Assembly (NCBI RefSeq): GCF_036370855.1 | Contig: NW_026991398.1 | Location: 2,666,001 to 2,730,000 of the forward strand | Direction: 5' to 3' | Origin: Dromaius novaehollandiae | Lineage: Eukaryota; Chordata; Aves; Casuariiformes; Dromaiidae | DNA length: 64,000 bases | Position numbers and translations under genes: made by a program | Part shown: positions 33,631-46,621 of the stretch, one piece after another | How the letters are laid out: every line of letters starts with the position of its first letter | How positions within the stretch are numbered: the first letter of the stretch is position 1 | Notes under the pieces: generated by a model | The model's input: the letters and a program-made list of their open reading frames with translations, nothing else | Told to the model about the DNA's origin: nothing | Databases searched by the model: none

Positions 33631-36600
33631 AGACATTTCAAGAAAAATGAATAAATAAATAAAGCATGCCATTTCTCATTAATAGCATCACATTGCTTCT
33701 CTCTTTACTGAGGCCCATCTGTGCAGTTCCCTTGCTTGAGCTCTGGTTTGTGCTGGCAACGTGTTGTGAGGAGCAGGGACCTCTAACAAAGGGCTCCAGA
33801 GGAGTCTGTCCTGCTGCACAGTAAGGAGTACATGGGAATAGGGGTGAATAGCTCTGATACTCACAATTTCTTTCGAATGAAATTCACTCCTCATGTAGAA
33901 GGGCTTTTCTGCATCTTCACTCCCAATTCTAAAGGATGTGGGTTGCAGAAGAATGTTTCTGGGTTTGGGGTTTTTTTTAATATTGTTTATTTTCTTTGAG
34001 ATGCCCCTGTCATATCTGGGAGGTGTTCTTTGAGGAGAGCAATCACTAGCATTTCTACTGTGAGTCCTGAGAGGAAAGGATTCACTATCACTTGGTGCAG
34101 AGCGGCAACAGCTAGTCTGTCTATTAGCCTTGTTCCCAGCTGTCCTGTGCTTGCACTGCTTTGTGCTGGAGGATGATCACACTCATGTGCTACCCTAAAA
34201 ATACAAACAGCCACTGCTGAGAGCAGAGGAATCCACTTTCAAAGTGATCTCCAAAATTTCACCCTTTCTCAGGGCCCCAGAGGGAGGTCTCCACACTCCC
34301 CTTCTAGCCAAGGACACACAGGGCTCTTTTCAGATGCCCATTTACAGCCTCCCACACTATTTCCATACTCGTTGCATCTCTGCACCTTCTTCACTGGCCT
34401 CTCAGATATCACAGAGCTGCTATGAGACAGCTGGGCCCTTCTAGAGAGCAGCTTTCAGCCTGAAAGAACAATGCAGGGAAATGGTCAAATGCCCTAAAGA
34501 TGGTCTCTCCTTAAGGGAGAGTCAGCTCAATTCACAACCCCATGGATTCCATTTCCTGGAGCCGCACAGGTCTGACGGGGCCTGGGGCAACCTCATTCCC
34601 ATGCAGATCCCTCTGTTGCAGAACTTGCAGCAGCGATGTCTGAACTGCAGCTGAAATCCCTCGACCCCAGGGAGCCTGGGAGAAGACCAGGAGCAGCATG
34701 GACAGGAGTGGAAATAAGGAGCAACACCATGGTCCTGCTGCCAAGGGAGGCAAGGAGAGAGAGACAGAGGGGCACTCAAGAAAGCCTTCACCTTACCCAG
34801 CTGGGCATGCCACCTCACAGACGGTGACATCGCAGGACAGTCACTCTCAGCCCCTTTGTCAGGCAGCACAAAATGAGTCCAGGGCAGGAGAGATGCCCCT
34901 GTCCTCTGCTGGAGGTCTGGCTGCAGAGGAGGCAGCTTATGTCCTGGACTCCATGGCTGTCAGGGCAGAGGCTCTGCTGGGTGGGAGAGGAGACATGAGG
35001 GGCTCCGGAGGAAGGTGTCTGCACTGGAGGGACTGATCATGACTTGCCCAAATCCATCCTGCCATGACAATTCTGTTAGCAGTTCCTGCTCCTTCCTGCC
35101 CATCTCTGCTGCCTGGAGCTGTCTCTGCTGGCAGCTGTTTCTCTGTCCCAACGTCTTTTCCCTGTTGGAGCTCACAGACCTCATCCCACCCTCTGTGTCT
35201 CAGTTCTGCCCTACAGGAACCTCCCGGGACAGGGCACTGGCCAGGGGCACCTCTATGCTAGCAGGTCTCATAAACCCCGATGAGGCCATAAAGGTGATGT
35301 TGGTGCTGTCTTTATGCCGATGTGGGGAATGAAGCAGCTTGTTGGGAGTTTCTCGTAGACCTATTGATCTCTGGAGGGAAAGTTTGGGAGTCGTAGTTGC
35401 TTGCCAAACCAGAAAACTCTTCTTTTTTTCTCCCTGCCAAAATTTGGAAACTGAGACACAGACACCAAGAGGAAAGCTCCTTCCCTTTTAAGTAGCCTTT
35501 TTTTCACCTTCCTCTAAAAATTCTGCAGACATGTTGTGTGCATAAGCTAGAAGTGTGAGTGGCCTTGACCCATGCAGCACCCTCTCAACAGGAGATTGAA
35601 CCTGCCCTGCTGGGAGTTAATCCTCCCAGCCAGAGCTTCTCCCTGCAGTGCCCTGAGGAGTTTTCCGGGCAGACTAAGTGCTGACCCTCACAGGCACCAG
35701 AGTGACTGCCCTGGGCACACAGCACCTTGTGGCGCAGGGATGCTGTTCTGAATTACGGCCCTGGGTAGACCTGTGTGCACACCTTGGCTTCACACCCCAG
35801 CAGCGTCCCTGGGAAAAGGCAGCAGGACACCCTGTCCCTGAGATGGTGTGGTAGGGAATCCCTGCTCTGAAGCAGCTCCTCCTCCGCCTCCACACTGCAG
35901 AAGCCAGGAAAGCTATCCTTAGAAAGCCTGTCAGTTGTGAGATAGGAAGGGTTTAGAAGACCCCTCCAGGAACCTCAGCAGTGTTGCTCTACAGCCAGAG
36001 ACTCACCGTGTCAAGGGCTGTGAAGATTTCTCCTACAAGGAGCTCTCCTCTGTCCTCCCACTCCACACTGCCTTGCACTTCTCCCTGCCTTCTCTCATCT
36101 CATGTCAGCAGCAGCTGGCAGTGCCCGCAGCCCTGCTGCTCTTTGCAGAGGAGCTGCTCCTGCACACAGCTGTGTCTGGGCAGTGCTGCCAGGTTGCCAT
36201 GAGTTCCTTCTGTCCCAGCAGCCTGACTCCACTAGGAAACAGTGGCCCGGCTGAAAGTGTGACTTCATCTGTTCTTTGTGCTCCCTCCTCCTGGGAAATG
36301 TTCACTGAAATAGACTAAAATAATCATCTGTGATCTCTCTATAGAGTGGAGAGAGACTGATTCCAGCAATGTGATTTGTCTCATCAGAGGATGGTTATGT
36401 ATGAGAGGTGGAAACGTCCCACTCTGGAAGTCCCTATTCCCATCTCTTAACTCCACAAGGCACCTAGACAGGGAAAAGAAAGGAGTTCATTTACCATGGT
36501 TCAGGTATTGATTCAGATGAGTCAGTCTGGACACTTCTTGGGGTGATGTGGGATTCACCTTCCTACCGCAAATTCCATAAACACACGGGAGGTGGGATTT

Positions 36601-37689
36601 CCCTTGCCAAAGATGAAGTTTGCACAACAGAGACGTCTGCATGCGAGCTCTGTGTCTAAGCTCCCATCATAATCAATGGAGATGGAGGGTGGGAGTCAGT
36701 TGCTCACACACAGACACCTGATGAGATTTGAAAAGGCAGAGGTGGTCCCAGACATGTGCCAGTGTCTGTTTGCTCTGGTGGAGCGAGTAGGAGACCTCAG
36801 TACTTCTAGAGCATCAGGTGGGGGCCAGGTGGGAAATTTCCTTGGCCAGCTGAAATGACTCAGGATGCCTACTACAACTAGAGCTCCACTTACTATGAAG
36901 GGGAGACACATGCAGACCCCAATAGTGCAAACAGTTGATGTAATTTAGGTCAGACACTTGACTTAATGACATAAAAATAGACTAGCAGGGCCATGTCAGA
37001 TGCCTGGGGTGTCCAGCACAACCACATGTCTCCAGCAGATACAGCGTGGGACCAATAGGAAAATCAGACCCTTTTGGAGTTGTTGCTGGGCAAAAACCTC
37101 AGGCCATCTCAGGTTTATACATCTGCTCAAAATACTGAAACTTTCCACTGCCGTTAGGCCAAGTCCATCCCATCTACATCCATGCATGCTGCATAAATGG
37201 GAGGCACATCACACGAAGGACTCCACTCTAGTCTCTGCATTCTCAAACCCTTCTAGCTGTTCTTCCCCTGAACCTCTTCTCACCCCTAGATGATGAGAAA
37301 AGGGACAGTGCTAGTGATGTCCATAAGGTGGCTGGATCACAGACTGTCCAGGTCCAGGGACTTCTTCACTGGCACCTTGTCCTTCCTGGAGATTGGTTCA
37401 CCTCTGTCACAGGCCCCAAGGTGCTGCAGAGTCAGCTCATGCAGCAGCCCCCTCTCCTGCCATTCCTGCACAGCCCAGCTCTGTTTCTCCCTGGCCTAGC
37501 GTGCTGCAGGGCTTGGTCTGTTAGTGGGAACCCTGTTTCACCTTTACATTGCAACTTGCCACATATGCCAGCATGTCTCTGCTCTGAAGCGGAGCCATTG
37601 CATACATGGTGGCCTTGACTCTTGGTAACATGTTTCATCATGATCAGTCTGAAAGCTGTGCCACATCTGAGGCTCTGCAGCCCAAATAT

Positions 37690-40427
37690 GCACAAGCGTA
37701 TGCAGCCTGGGGCACCGGGCAGGAGCAGATGGGGGTGCAGAAGGACCTGTCACAGGACTGCCAGATCATTGGGATAATGGAGATGTGGTGGGATCACTCA
37801 CATGACTGGAGGGCTGTGCTGGTAGGGCACCAGCTCTTCAGGAGACACTGTCAGGGAGTAGATGAGGAGGGAGAATGCCCTTAGTGTGAAGGGGCAGCTC
37901 AGATGTATGGAGCTCACCAGTGGGACAGACAAGGGGCTGGGTGACAGCTTGTGGGTGAGCATGAGAGAAAGAGTGACATTGTGATGGGAGTTACAGACCA
38001 GCCAATGCAGGTGAGGAGGTGGATGCAGTCTCCTTTAAGCACCCTGAGGAAGTCTGTGGGTCACAGAGCCTGGTTCTTCTGCAGGGACTTTAATCTGCCG
38101 GACATTCACTGGAAGGGCAAACCAAAGGGTGAAAGCAGTCCAGGAGCTTTCTGGAGGGTTTCAGGGACAACTTCTTAGCACAGGTCTCTGATGGGCCAAT
38201 AAGGATGCTTTTCTGGATCTGGATATTGCAAACAAGGAGGAACTGATCAGGAATGGGATAGTCAGTGTCAGCCTTGACTGCAGTGACCATGAAAAAGTGG
38301 AGTCCCAGACCCTGAAGGGAGTGAGGAAGGACAGTAGCAGAGCTTGGACCCAGGACTTCAGTGGAGCAAACTACATCCTCTTCAGGGGACTGGTGGGAAT
38401 CCCATGGAAGGCAGAGCTGAAGGGCACAGGAGCTCAGGAAAGCTGGTGGGTCTTTAAGGGTATCACCTGCCAAGCACAAGAATGGTCCATCCTGATACTC
38501 AGTAAAACTAGCAGACATCTCAAAGGACCAGGTTGGCTAAACAGGAAACTCATGCCTGAGCTCCAGGGCAGTATACAGGAGGGGGAAGGAGGGAGAAGCT
38601 GCAAAGGAGGAATGTAGAAATATTGCCCAGTGAAGCAGAGATGGTGTTAGGGAAGAAAAAGCTCCCCTAGGATTGACATTTGCAGCGTAGGCCAAAGGCA
38701 TGAAGATGCACCCTGCTACTGCTTCAGTAAGAATCAAAGAATAAAAAGGAGAAGGTGGGCTGCGTGCTGACTGGGACAGGGAATCTAGCAACAGTATGTG
38801 CAGATAGGTCTGAGGAACTCAACACCTTGTTAGCTTCAGTATTCACCAACAAGGTCTCCCAGGCTGTTGTGCCTTGAGTCAGGACTCCTGAGGAGAAAAA
38901 CAACCAGCAGTGGATGAGGGATTACTTGTGAGAACTCAAACTACATAAGTCAGTGGGGTTGGATGGGCTGCCTATGAGGGTGCTGTGAGAGCTGCCTGCT
39001 GTCATAGCAAGGCCACTCGCTATCATCTTTGAAAGGTTGTGGAGATGGGGCGAGGTCCCAGTGACTGCAGAAAGGCAAATGTTACATCCATGTGTGAAAA
39101 AGGCCAACAGGACAACCTGGGGAGCTGCAGGAAGTTCAGCCTCACTTTGGTGAGGAGTTAGTCATGGAATGAATCCGCTTGGATCACATTTCTGGGCACA
39201 TGAAGGAGAAGAAGGTGACAGGGAACAGTCAGCATGGATTTACCCAGGGTAAATTGTGCCTCACCATCCTGATTGCCTTCTATGATTAAATAACTGCATT
39301 TGTGGATGGAGAAGAGGAAATGTCTTTTCCCTAGGCTTTAGCAAGGTGTTTGACGCTGTCTTCCACAATGTTCTTGCATGTAAGTTAGAACGTTACATTC
39401 CAGAGGGGAAGAGAACTGGATGGGCAAAAAGCTGCTTGGATGATCAGAAGATCCTTCCAGAGAGAATTGGAGCACCACTGATTTCTCCAGGAACCTCTCC
39501 TGTTTGTCATCTTGGTTAGTGACAGGGAGGAGGCAACACTCATCATGCTTGCAGATGATGCCAAACTGGAGGCAGGAGGGAGCAGTCATATGCTTGAGGG
39601 CTGCCATTCAGAGGGAGCTAGACAGGCAGGAGGAATGGGCTGTCAGGAACCTCCAAAAATTCAACAAGGAATAATGTCAGGTCTTGCAGCTGGGAGAAAC
39701 CAACACTCTTCAGTGTTACAGGCTGGGGCCTGAGTGCCTGGGGAGTAGGTCTATGGAAAAGGACCTGAGGGTGCTGGGGGACAGGAAGCAAAATATGAGC
39801 CATCAGTGTTGCCTGGCAGCAAAGAGGGCCAGAAGCATCGTGGGCTGTCTGACCAGGAGCACAGTCAGGAGGTCGAGGGAAATGATGATCACCTTGTAGT
39901 CAGTATTCATTAGACCACATCTAGAAAACTGCATCCAGGTTTGGGTTGCCAGGAAAAGAAAAAGGCTGATAACTGGGAGCAAATTTGGCTGAGTAGTTGG
40001 AGTAGTTGGGAGCTGAAGCACTTGCTCTGTGAGGAAATGGGACTTGTTCAACTTGCAGAAGAGATGGCTTTGGAGGGATTTCATAACAGCCTTCCAACGG
40101 CTACAAGGAGGTCATCCAGAAGATGGAGCCAGGCTCTTCACCAGGGTGCATGGTGGGAGGACAAGAGACAATGGACATTGGCTGAAAGAAGAGACATTCA
40201 TGCAGGAGATAAGGAAAAGCTTTTCCACTATGAGGATGGGCAAGTATTGGGAGTGTTTGCCCAGAGAGGCTGTGCAGTCTCCTGCCTTGGAGGTTTCCAA
40301 GACCAGACTGGATGAAGGCCAGAGCAACCTAGTCTGACCCCAGAGCTGACCCTGCTGTGAACAGGGAGACTGGGCTAGAGACCTCCTGAGGTCCCTTCCA
40401 CCCTGAAGGAGTCCATGATTCTTCCCA
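37690..40427 (+). mobile_element. CR1 LINE, long but inactive, with 3' end
   Basis: Endonuclease remnants are seen at 37750-38150 (MEMWWDHSHDW, GHQLFRRHCQG, RDFNLPDIHW). The endonuclease-RT linker and reverse transcriptase pieces follow at 38150-39560 in changing frames (SKVFDAVFHN near 39340, then an ADDAKL-type active-site remnant near 39550). The C-terminal region lies at 39650-40330, and the 3' end at 40350-40427 reads 'agagacctcctgaggtccct' and then 'gtccatgattctt'. Multiple frameshifts make it non-functional. The part left of 39257 is shared with U3 and lies within U1. The part to the right is not shared. The 5' limit is uncertain and may reach 37300. Confidence 0.85.
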
Positions 40428-40784
40428 CTCTTGATCTTCTCTTGATGTCAGGGAAAGGACGCAGGTTCCCTGTGACAGTGCAAGTAGGCCAGCTTTCTTG
40501 TGCTCCTCCAGGCAGAATTGTTCAGATGCAGGGCTTCTCAGCAGGAATCCCCAAGACAGCCCTGATCAGTCCTTTACTTCACTTTTCATTTCCTTGGGTT
40601 TTTTTCTTTCTTCCAGTTTTGTCTCTGTTAGCATCCTGATCCCTTCCCCTACAATCAGTCCACTCTTGCCTAGCCTTAAGTCTTTGGTGCTGTTTTGGTT
40701 TCTTTTTCTGTATTGATTTTTTTTTCTGTTTTTGGGGGGTTTTTTGGTTCTCTTTTTGTTTTGACACAGGAGGAGCTACAGTCC

Positions 40785-42010
40785 AGAAGGATCTTGAGGA
40801 ACTCGGGTGATTCGGACAATAGCTTATGAAGATTTACAAGAGAAGTGTCAAGTCCTGTGCCTTGGTGGGAATAAACCTGTGCATGAGGAGGGGTTGAGGG
40901 ACCTCAGCTTCTTTATCCTGCTGAAGTGGAGGTAGTAGAGTAGGGAAACAGGCACAGGTGTGGGAAAGCATAGGACAACCTGCAGTGGAGATGGCCAGGG
41001 GCACTACCAAGGCTGAAAGCTCCCAACACAGTGAGGTCTTTGTCCTCTTGGCTATGGCTGGTGTCTCTGGCACTGAGGCCCACAAGAGGATGCCATTCCT
41101 TAAAGCACTGTGGCCTTGCTGCCTCCTTGTCCCCAGGGAGCCCAGGAGGTGCTGTATCACGGTCCTGCACTTGGTACTGCACACCCCCACCCGCACACTG
41201 CCCCCAGGAAGTGCCCTGAGCAATGCAGGATGGAAAGGATCACCCTACCACAGGGTCTGGCTGTCAGTGCCTGGCTGCTCTGCTTGATAACACACATCAA
41301 GGCTGACTTGGCATCAGAGCCACCTGCACATTGCCTTTGCCTGCCTGCAATCAGGGCCTCCAGCTTTCTGCTCTAATCAGCCCCTGGGGAGACTTTGTTG
41401 GTAATGGCTCTCTGTGGGACCTGTTAACACTCCAAGAAACTTGGGATTTGCTTCTGACTTTAACTTCTTCAGAGGTTTCTTCAGTCTCTTCTCAGCATCT
41501 GTGTTTCATGGGCTCAGGACCAAATACAGCTGAGGGGTCATTAAAATGCCAAAACCCCTAAGAAGCCATATTTTCCATAATTTTCTTCAAGTTCTTCAAG
41601 TCTTATGTGGCTAATTAGAAAGTTTTCAGGTGTGTATTGAAATTAGTCAGATTTCAATGAGCACCTGAAAACAAAAGATGTCTGCTTCTGAAACTTTCTT
41701 TATTGTTCAGTTTCCAGAAGTGATTCCCACATTCTCCAATTCATACTGACCCACTGGGTCTCCTAATCAAGTCGGGGCAGGTAGGACAAGCAGGATTTTT
41801 GTCAGGAGACATGTATGGACAACCTTCCTCCCCAGCTCCCCAGCCCTGCCACTTCCCTCATCAGCCACTGGGGACTTAGAGTGCTCTGGTTAAAATCCAA
41901 CCTTTTTCCTCTGAAGTCTGTAGCTGAATGTTACAGCTCATGTGCACCAATTCCCACCTGCTTTCCTTCGAGAACTAGCTGCAAACAGGCACAGAGGTGT
42001 TTTTCTTAAT

Positions 42011-42044
<34 letters not shown>

Positions 42045-42865
42045 AATTTGAAACAGTTTAATAAAAGAGACTGTCCTCAAGTGTATGTTAAGTCCAAGTT
42101 GCCTCCAGTACCCACAAGACATAACCTTCCTTGAAATGTTTTCGACAGATAGATAGGAAAGAGCAGACAAGAAGCAGAACAAAGCAGCTGGCTAAAGAGA
42201 TGCTGAGACTGCTGAAAGACGAGGCAAGCTTCAGACTCCCAGAGGCTCAGAGCAGCAACTGGAGAATTGAGAGGTATCCGAATGATAAAGAGCAAGGGGA
42301 GGAGGAAAACTGTGAAAACTATGGAAAGTGCATAAGTCCAGAGAGGCTGATGCAAAGAGGACTTTAGAAATGACCAATTTCATCAGGACATGTGGAAATA
42401 TGTGAGAGATCACTGAGGTTACATCCACAGCCTAATAGACAGAGCAGTGGAAACACAAGGTCAAGGGCAGATCAGTATTTTTTCTCCCACTTCTTCTTCC
42501 CTCTTCTTCCACTATTTCATCACAGGAAAACTTTCATATTAATATTAGCCGATCATTTGAGCTGATGACAGTGGACGTATATCTTTTTTAAGGTTGAAAA
42601 CAGTTCTTCCCCTTTCCAGGCAGAGCTCAGGTGTCCAACCACAAGCACCCAGTGGCACCTGGAGAGGCCCCGGTGTCTCTGAGGCACCTGCCTGGGCCTG
42701 GCAGCTCTCACAGGGGACCTGCAGGAGACTGGAGCCACTGGGAGCTGCAGAGGGAGGCTGGGCAGAGGGTAACAGGGCACCTGCAATGGCACCACATGTC
42801 CATGACCCTAAGGCTGCATCCCACCCCAGCTCTGAAACATCACTTTTGCTTTCAAAAAAATATAT
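40785..42865 (+). repeat. Duplicated non-coding block A, copy 2
   Basis: Direct-orientation copy of 1-2285, from 'ggagctacagtccagaagga' onward. It carries a single arm (42594-42857) of the sequence that forms a palindrome in copy 1. An A run of 28 at 42014-42041 replaces a shorter A-rich site in copy 1. No gene is called. A 317-codon minus-strand open frame crossing into the neighbouring CR1 piece (42545-43498) joins unrelated repeats. Confidence 0.8.
42014..42041 (+). repeat. Poly(A) tract, 28 bases
   Basis: Uninterrupted A run inside block A copy 2. Copy 1 has only a short A-rich sequence at the equivalent place (about 1525-1535). Confidence 0.9.
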
Positions 42866-42934
42866 ATCTCCCCAAAAGACCAGCATATCAAAAAAGAACG
42901 AAACAAAAAAGGGCAATAACACAAAGTAAATTGA

Positions 42935-43300
42935 AATGCTGAAGTTGTCCTCCACACCCTCCAGGATCCTCCTGGACTCTTTGCACCCCGCAGTAGTGCC
43001 CTCCCAGTGAATGTCAGGAATACTAAAGTTCCCCCATAAAAACCACGGTCTGTGATCCGCAGACTTCCTGAGGTTGCATAAAGATTTTTGTAGTTCTGCA
43101 ACAGCTTGTGCATCTCTACTTCCTCTTGTTTGGGACCCAGGCTTTGTGCATTTGTATATATCCGGGCTGCAGAACCTCAGCTGTGACACCAGGACTGAGT
43201 GCACACTTGTCATGGTGAAACCTGTTCCCAGGAGCCAAGGACACCAGGCATGCAAAGGCCCAGCTTTAGCACAGAGACGTGCTGGTGTAAATAGCAGATG
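42935..43300 (-). mobile_element. CR1 LINE endonuclease fragment
   Basis: On the minus strand the peptide GNFSIPDIHWEG matches the CR1 endonuclease motif GDFNxPDIxW, and is also seen as RDFNLPDIHW in the element at 37690. The fragment is the left edge of U2 and is truncated at about 42935. Confidence 0.7.
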
Positions 43301-46049
43301 GTGATGTAATGATAATGTGAGGTGCCCACAAGAGAGCAAACCCTGCAGTACCCAGGGCCATGTCAGCAGAGGTATTTGGTGCCTGAGCTGACTCTGCAGC
43401 ACCTTGGGGCCTGTGATGAAGGTGGCCGTATCTCCAGGAAGGACAAGGTGCCTCTGAGAAAGTCTCTGGGCCTGTAGAGCCTGCAATCCAGCCCCCACAC
43501 TGTAGCTGCATCATTATTATGGTCCCTGTTCATATCCTTGGAGGTGAGAAAAGCTTTAGGGAGAGAACTAGTGGGGTTTGAGAGTGCAGACATATGTGTG
43601 GAGACCTTGGTGTGATGTGCCTTCCATCTTTGCAGCATGCTTGGCTGTAGACGCAATAGACTTTGCCTGAAGGCAGTGGTGAGAATCCATTGTTTGGGAA
43701 TAGGTAGGAAATCCAAGATGCCCTGGGGTCTTTGCCCAGTAACCACTCCAAAAGGACATGATTTTCCTGTGGGTCCTATGCTGAATCTGCTAGAAACATG
43801 GTGGTTGTGCTGGACACCCCATGCATCTGACATCATTGCATTAAACCAAGTGTCTGCACTGAATTACATTAGTTGTTTGCAACATCAGAATCTGCATCAT
43901 TTCATCTGGCAGATGATGCTCCAGAAAGATGTGGGTCTCATAGTTGTTACATCAGAGCAAGCAGACACTGGCACATGTCTTCGACGACCTCTGACACTTC
44001 AAATGTCAGAAGCTGCTTGTGTGTGAACAACTCCCACTCCACTGATTACAACAGAAGCTTAGACAAGGAGCAGCCAGCCATTCAGTGCATCCCAGAACTT
44101 GGGGAGGGGAAGCCCACCTTCTGTGAGTTTGTGGAGCGCATGGGAGGGAACTGAATCCTACTCCATCCCAGGAACTTCTAAACCAGTATTAAATGCCTAG
44201 CATTCAATACTCCTCTATATCATTTCCTGAAGAATGAGTAAATGAACTCCCTTCTTGCCCCTCTCTAGCTGTCCTGTCTACTTATGAGATGGGAGCAGGG
44301 GCTTCCACAAGTGGGACATTTCCACCTCTCTCAGGTAACCATCCTCTGATGAGACAAACTGCAATGCTGAAATCAATCTCTATCCGCTGTTTACAGAGAG
44401 ACCATCAGTGATTATTTTAGTTTACTTCAATAGACATTTCCCTCGGGTGACCCTGCTGCCTTTCAGGAACCATCAGCCCTGGAGCCCCAGCAACATCTCG
44501 AGGATGCACAGGGCACAGAGAAAGTCACGTCTTCAGCTGGGCCTCTGCTCCTGAGCTGGGCCTGGCTCCTGGGACTGCAGGAGCCCATGGCAACCTGGCA
44601 GGAGCTGCAGAAAGGCAGCTCTGTCCAGGAGCAGCTCCTCTTAAAGGAGCAGCAAGACTCAGGGCACTGCCTGCAGGCACCAGGATGAGATGAGCAACCC
44701 AGCAGTTAAAGGTAGTTGGGAATGGGAGGACAGCTGAGAGCGCACTGCAGGGAGAAATCTCCACAACCTATAACACAGTAAGTCTCTGGCTGCGGGCAAT
44801 GCTGCTGTGCTTCCCGGAGGGGTCTTCTGAAGCTGGCACCTTCCACAGCTGATAGGGTCTGTCAGAGTGGCTCTGCCAGCTTCTCCTGTTTGGAGCAGGT
44901 GGTGCTTTAGAGCAGAGCTTCCCAGCCACACCATCACAGGCACAGGGCATCCTGCTACCTTCTCCCAGGGACAGTGCAGGGGTGTGAAGCCAAGGAGTGC
45001 ACCCAGGTCTGCCCAGGGCTGTGATTCAGAGCACTGTCCCTGCACCCCAGGGTGCTGTGTGCCCGGGGCAGTGACTCTGCCTCCTGTGAGGGTCAGCACT
45101 CAGCCTGCCTGGGGAGCTCCCAGTGGCAATGTGGGGAGAAGCTCTGGGTGGAAGGAGTGACCTACATCAGGGCAGGTCCATTCTGCCATTGAGAGGGTGC
45201 TGCGTGGACCAGGGCTGTACTCAGCTTCAGCTCACCCCCAGGACATTTTCTGAAGGGGACTTTTCAAGAAGAATGTCAAGGCAGGGGATACCTTAAAGGT
45301 AAAGAGCTTTCCTGAGTCTGTGCTTTTGGTTTCCTATTGTTTGCAGGTGGGGGGGTGGAAAAGAAGCTGTCCAATTTGGACAAGAGACTGACACTCCTAG
45401 ACCTTAATCATGAGAGATCAAGAGGTCTGTGAGGAACCTCAGAAAGCCCTTTCCCCACTCTCGATGAGATCTGTGAGCACTGACAGGGAAAAGACATGGG
45501 ATATAGAAACAGGTCCCAGGAGGAAAAGCTCCAGGCAGTGGAGATACAGTCAGTGAATGAGAAGAAACTAGAAACAGAAATGCTGTGAGAGAAGGAATTT
45601 GGAGAAGTCCCTGTCATCCCCTTCAATGCAGAAATCTTCCTCTAAACAAACCTCCCCATGTCTTCTCTCCCACCCAGCAAAGCCACTGCCCTCAAGGCCA
45701 TGGGGTCCAGGGCTTGAGCCCCCTCCTCAGCAGCCCGAGCTGCAGCAGAGGGCAGGAGCATCTCTCCTGCAACATGCCCATTTCTCGCTGCACAGCAAAG
45801 GTGCTGAGAGTGACTGTCCTGTAGTGTTGCTCTCTGGGATGCAGTGTGCACAGCTGGGTGAGGTGAAGGCTTTTCTGAGTGCCTCTGTGTCTCTCCCTCC
45901 TTTCTTTCGCTTTGGTGGGAGGGTCACGGTATTGCTTCTTGTTTCCTCACCTCTCTCTGGGGTTAAGGAGGGGGATTCAGCTGCAGTTAAGGCAGTAACT
46001 TCCCACTCCCACTACATTGCCTGAAGAAGCAGTGACATGCTAAACAATG

Positions 46050-46621
46050 TGAGGGCAGTGTTCATCTCACTGGGACAGAGATGTCTAGGAAGGGTCAGGT
46101 CAGCCCCTACCTTCCCTGCACCGTTTCTCTCTTTTGCCAGAGCAGGAGCTGGTGTGGCTGATTCAGATACAGACACCTCTGTTCAAGAGGGCAAGGCCGG
46201 GGGACATGAATCACTCACAAGGGTCTTCTCTTTCAGACATAGCTGCCATGAGTGCTACATTCATCTCACAATAGTAAACAGAGAATATTGCAACTGGGTC
46301 ACTGGACAAATCCCCTTCACTCAGTTCGTGGTGCCCCTCCCCAGGTGTCCCTACTGAATACACGGGGAAGTTTGACACCTCCAATCACACACTGCAGCAG
46401 AGCAGGAATGACTCCCCTGGAGCCCATGCACAGAGGCACCTGCTCCACACGGCACACTCAGCGAGCACAAACGAGAGGTTAGGAAAGGGAGCTGAATGAA
46501 GGGAAAGGAGAGAGGCAGTGTGGGTGGTACTATGAGAAGTGGAATGGGTTTTGCTCAGAGAAGCCTGCTCTAACTTGTCAATGCCTTTTCCTCGTTGGAC
46601 AGTGCTCCAAACCAAGAGCCA
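46050..46621 (+). promoter_or_regulatory. Upstream region and splice acceptor of the intact OR14-like gene
   Basis: This stretch is conserved with 6745-7317, with partial similarity upstream of the genes at 58380 and 33570. It ends with 'ccttttcctcgttggacag' (AG at 46601-46602), a good splice acceptor 19 bases before the ATG. Conservation between units with otherwise diverged spacers suggests a 5' exon or promoter in it. No specific factor site is claimed. Confidence 0.5.

Larger units (their letters stand above)
31285..39257 (-). repeat. Segmental duplication unit U1 (minus), carrying an OR14-like gene
   Basis: Read on the minus strand, this segment matches U3 (53215 to about 60600) and U2 (42935 to about 48830) in the same order: CR1 piece, spacer blocks, OR14-like gene, 3' flank. 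Examples are 32040-32170 against the reverse complement of 59760-59920, 36676-36860 against 55114-55296, and 38960-39257 against 53215-53510. The left edge is near 31285, where 'gggtgtcagcctccccatca' is the last shared text. The blocks between the gene and the CR1 contain only short open frames that recur in all units and have no recognisable product. Confidence 0.8.

Noticed and set aside
35670..36310. Small open frames conserved in all three units (also near 44400-45160 and 55600-56300)
   Set aside because: The conservation is explained by recent duplication. Frames differ between units and are open on both strands, with no recognised product.
42545..43498. 317-codon minus-strand open frame
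   Set aside because: It runs from a CR1 endonuclease fragment through linker sequence into the block A arm, joining unrelated repeats. Related copies elsewhere are not open in this frame.
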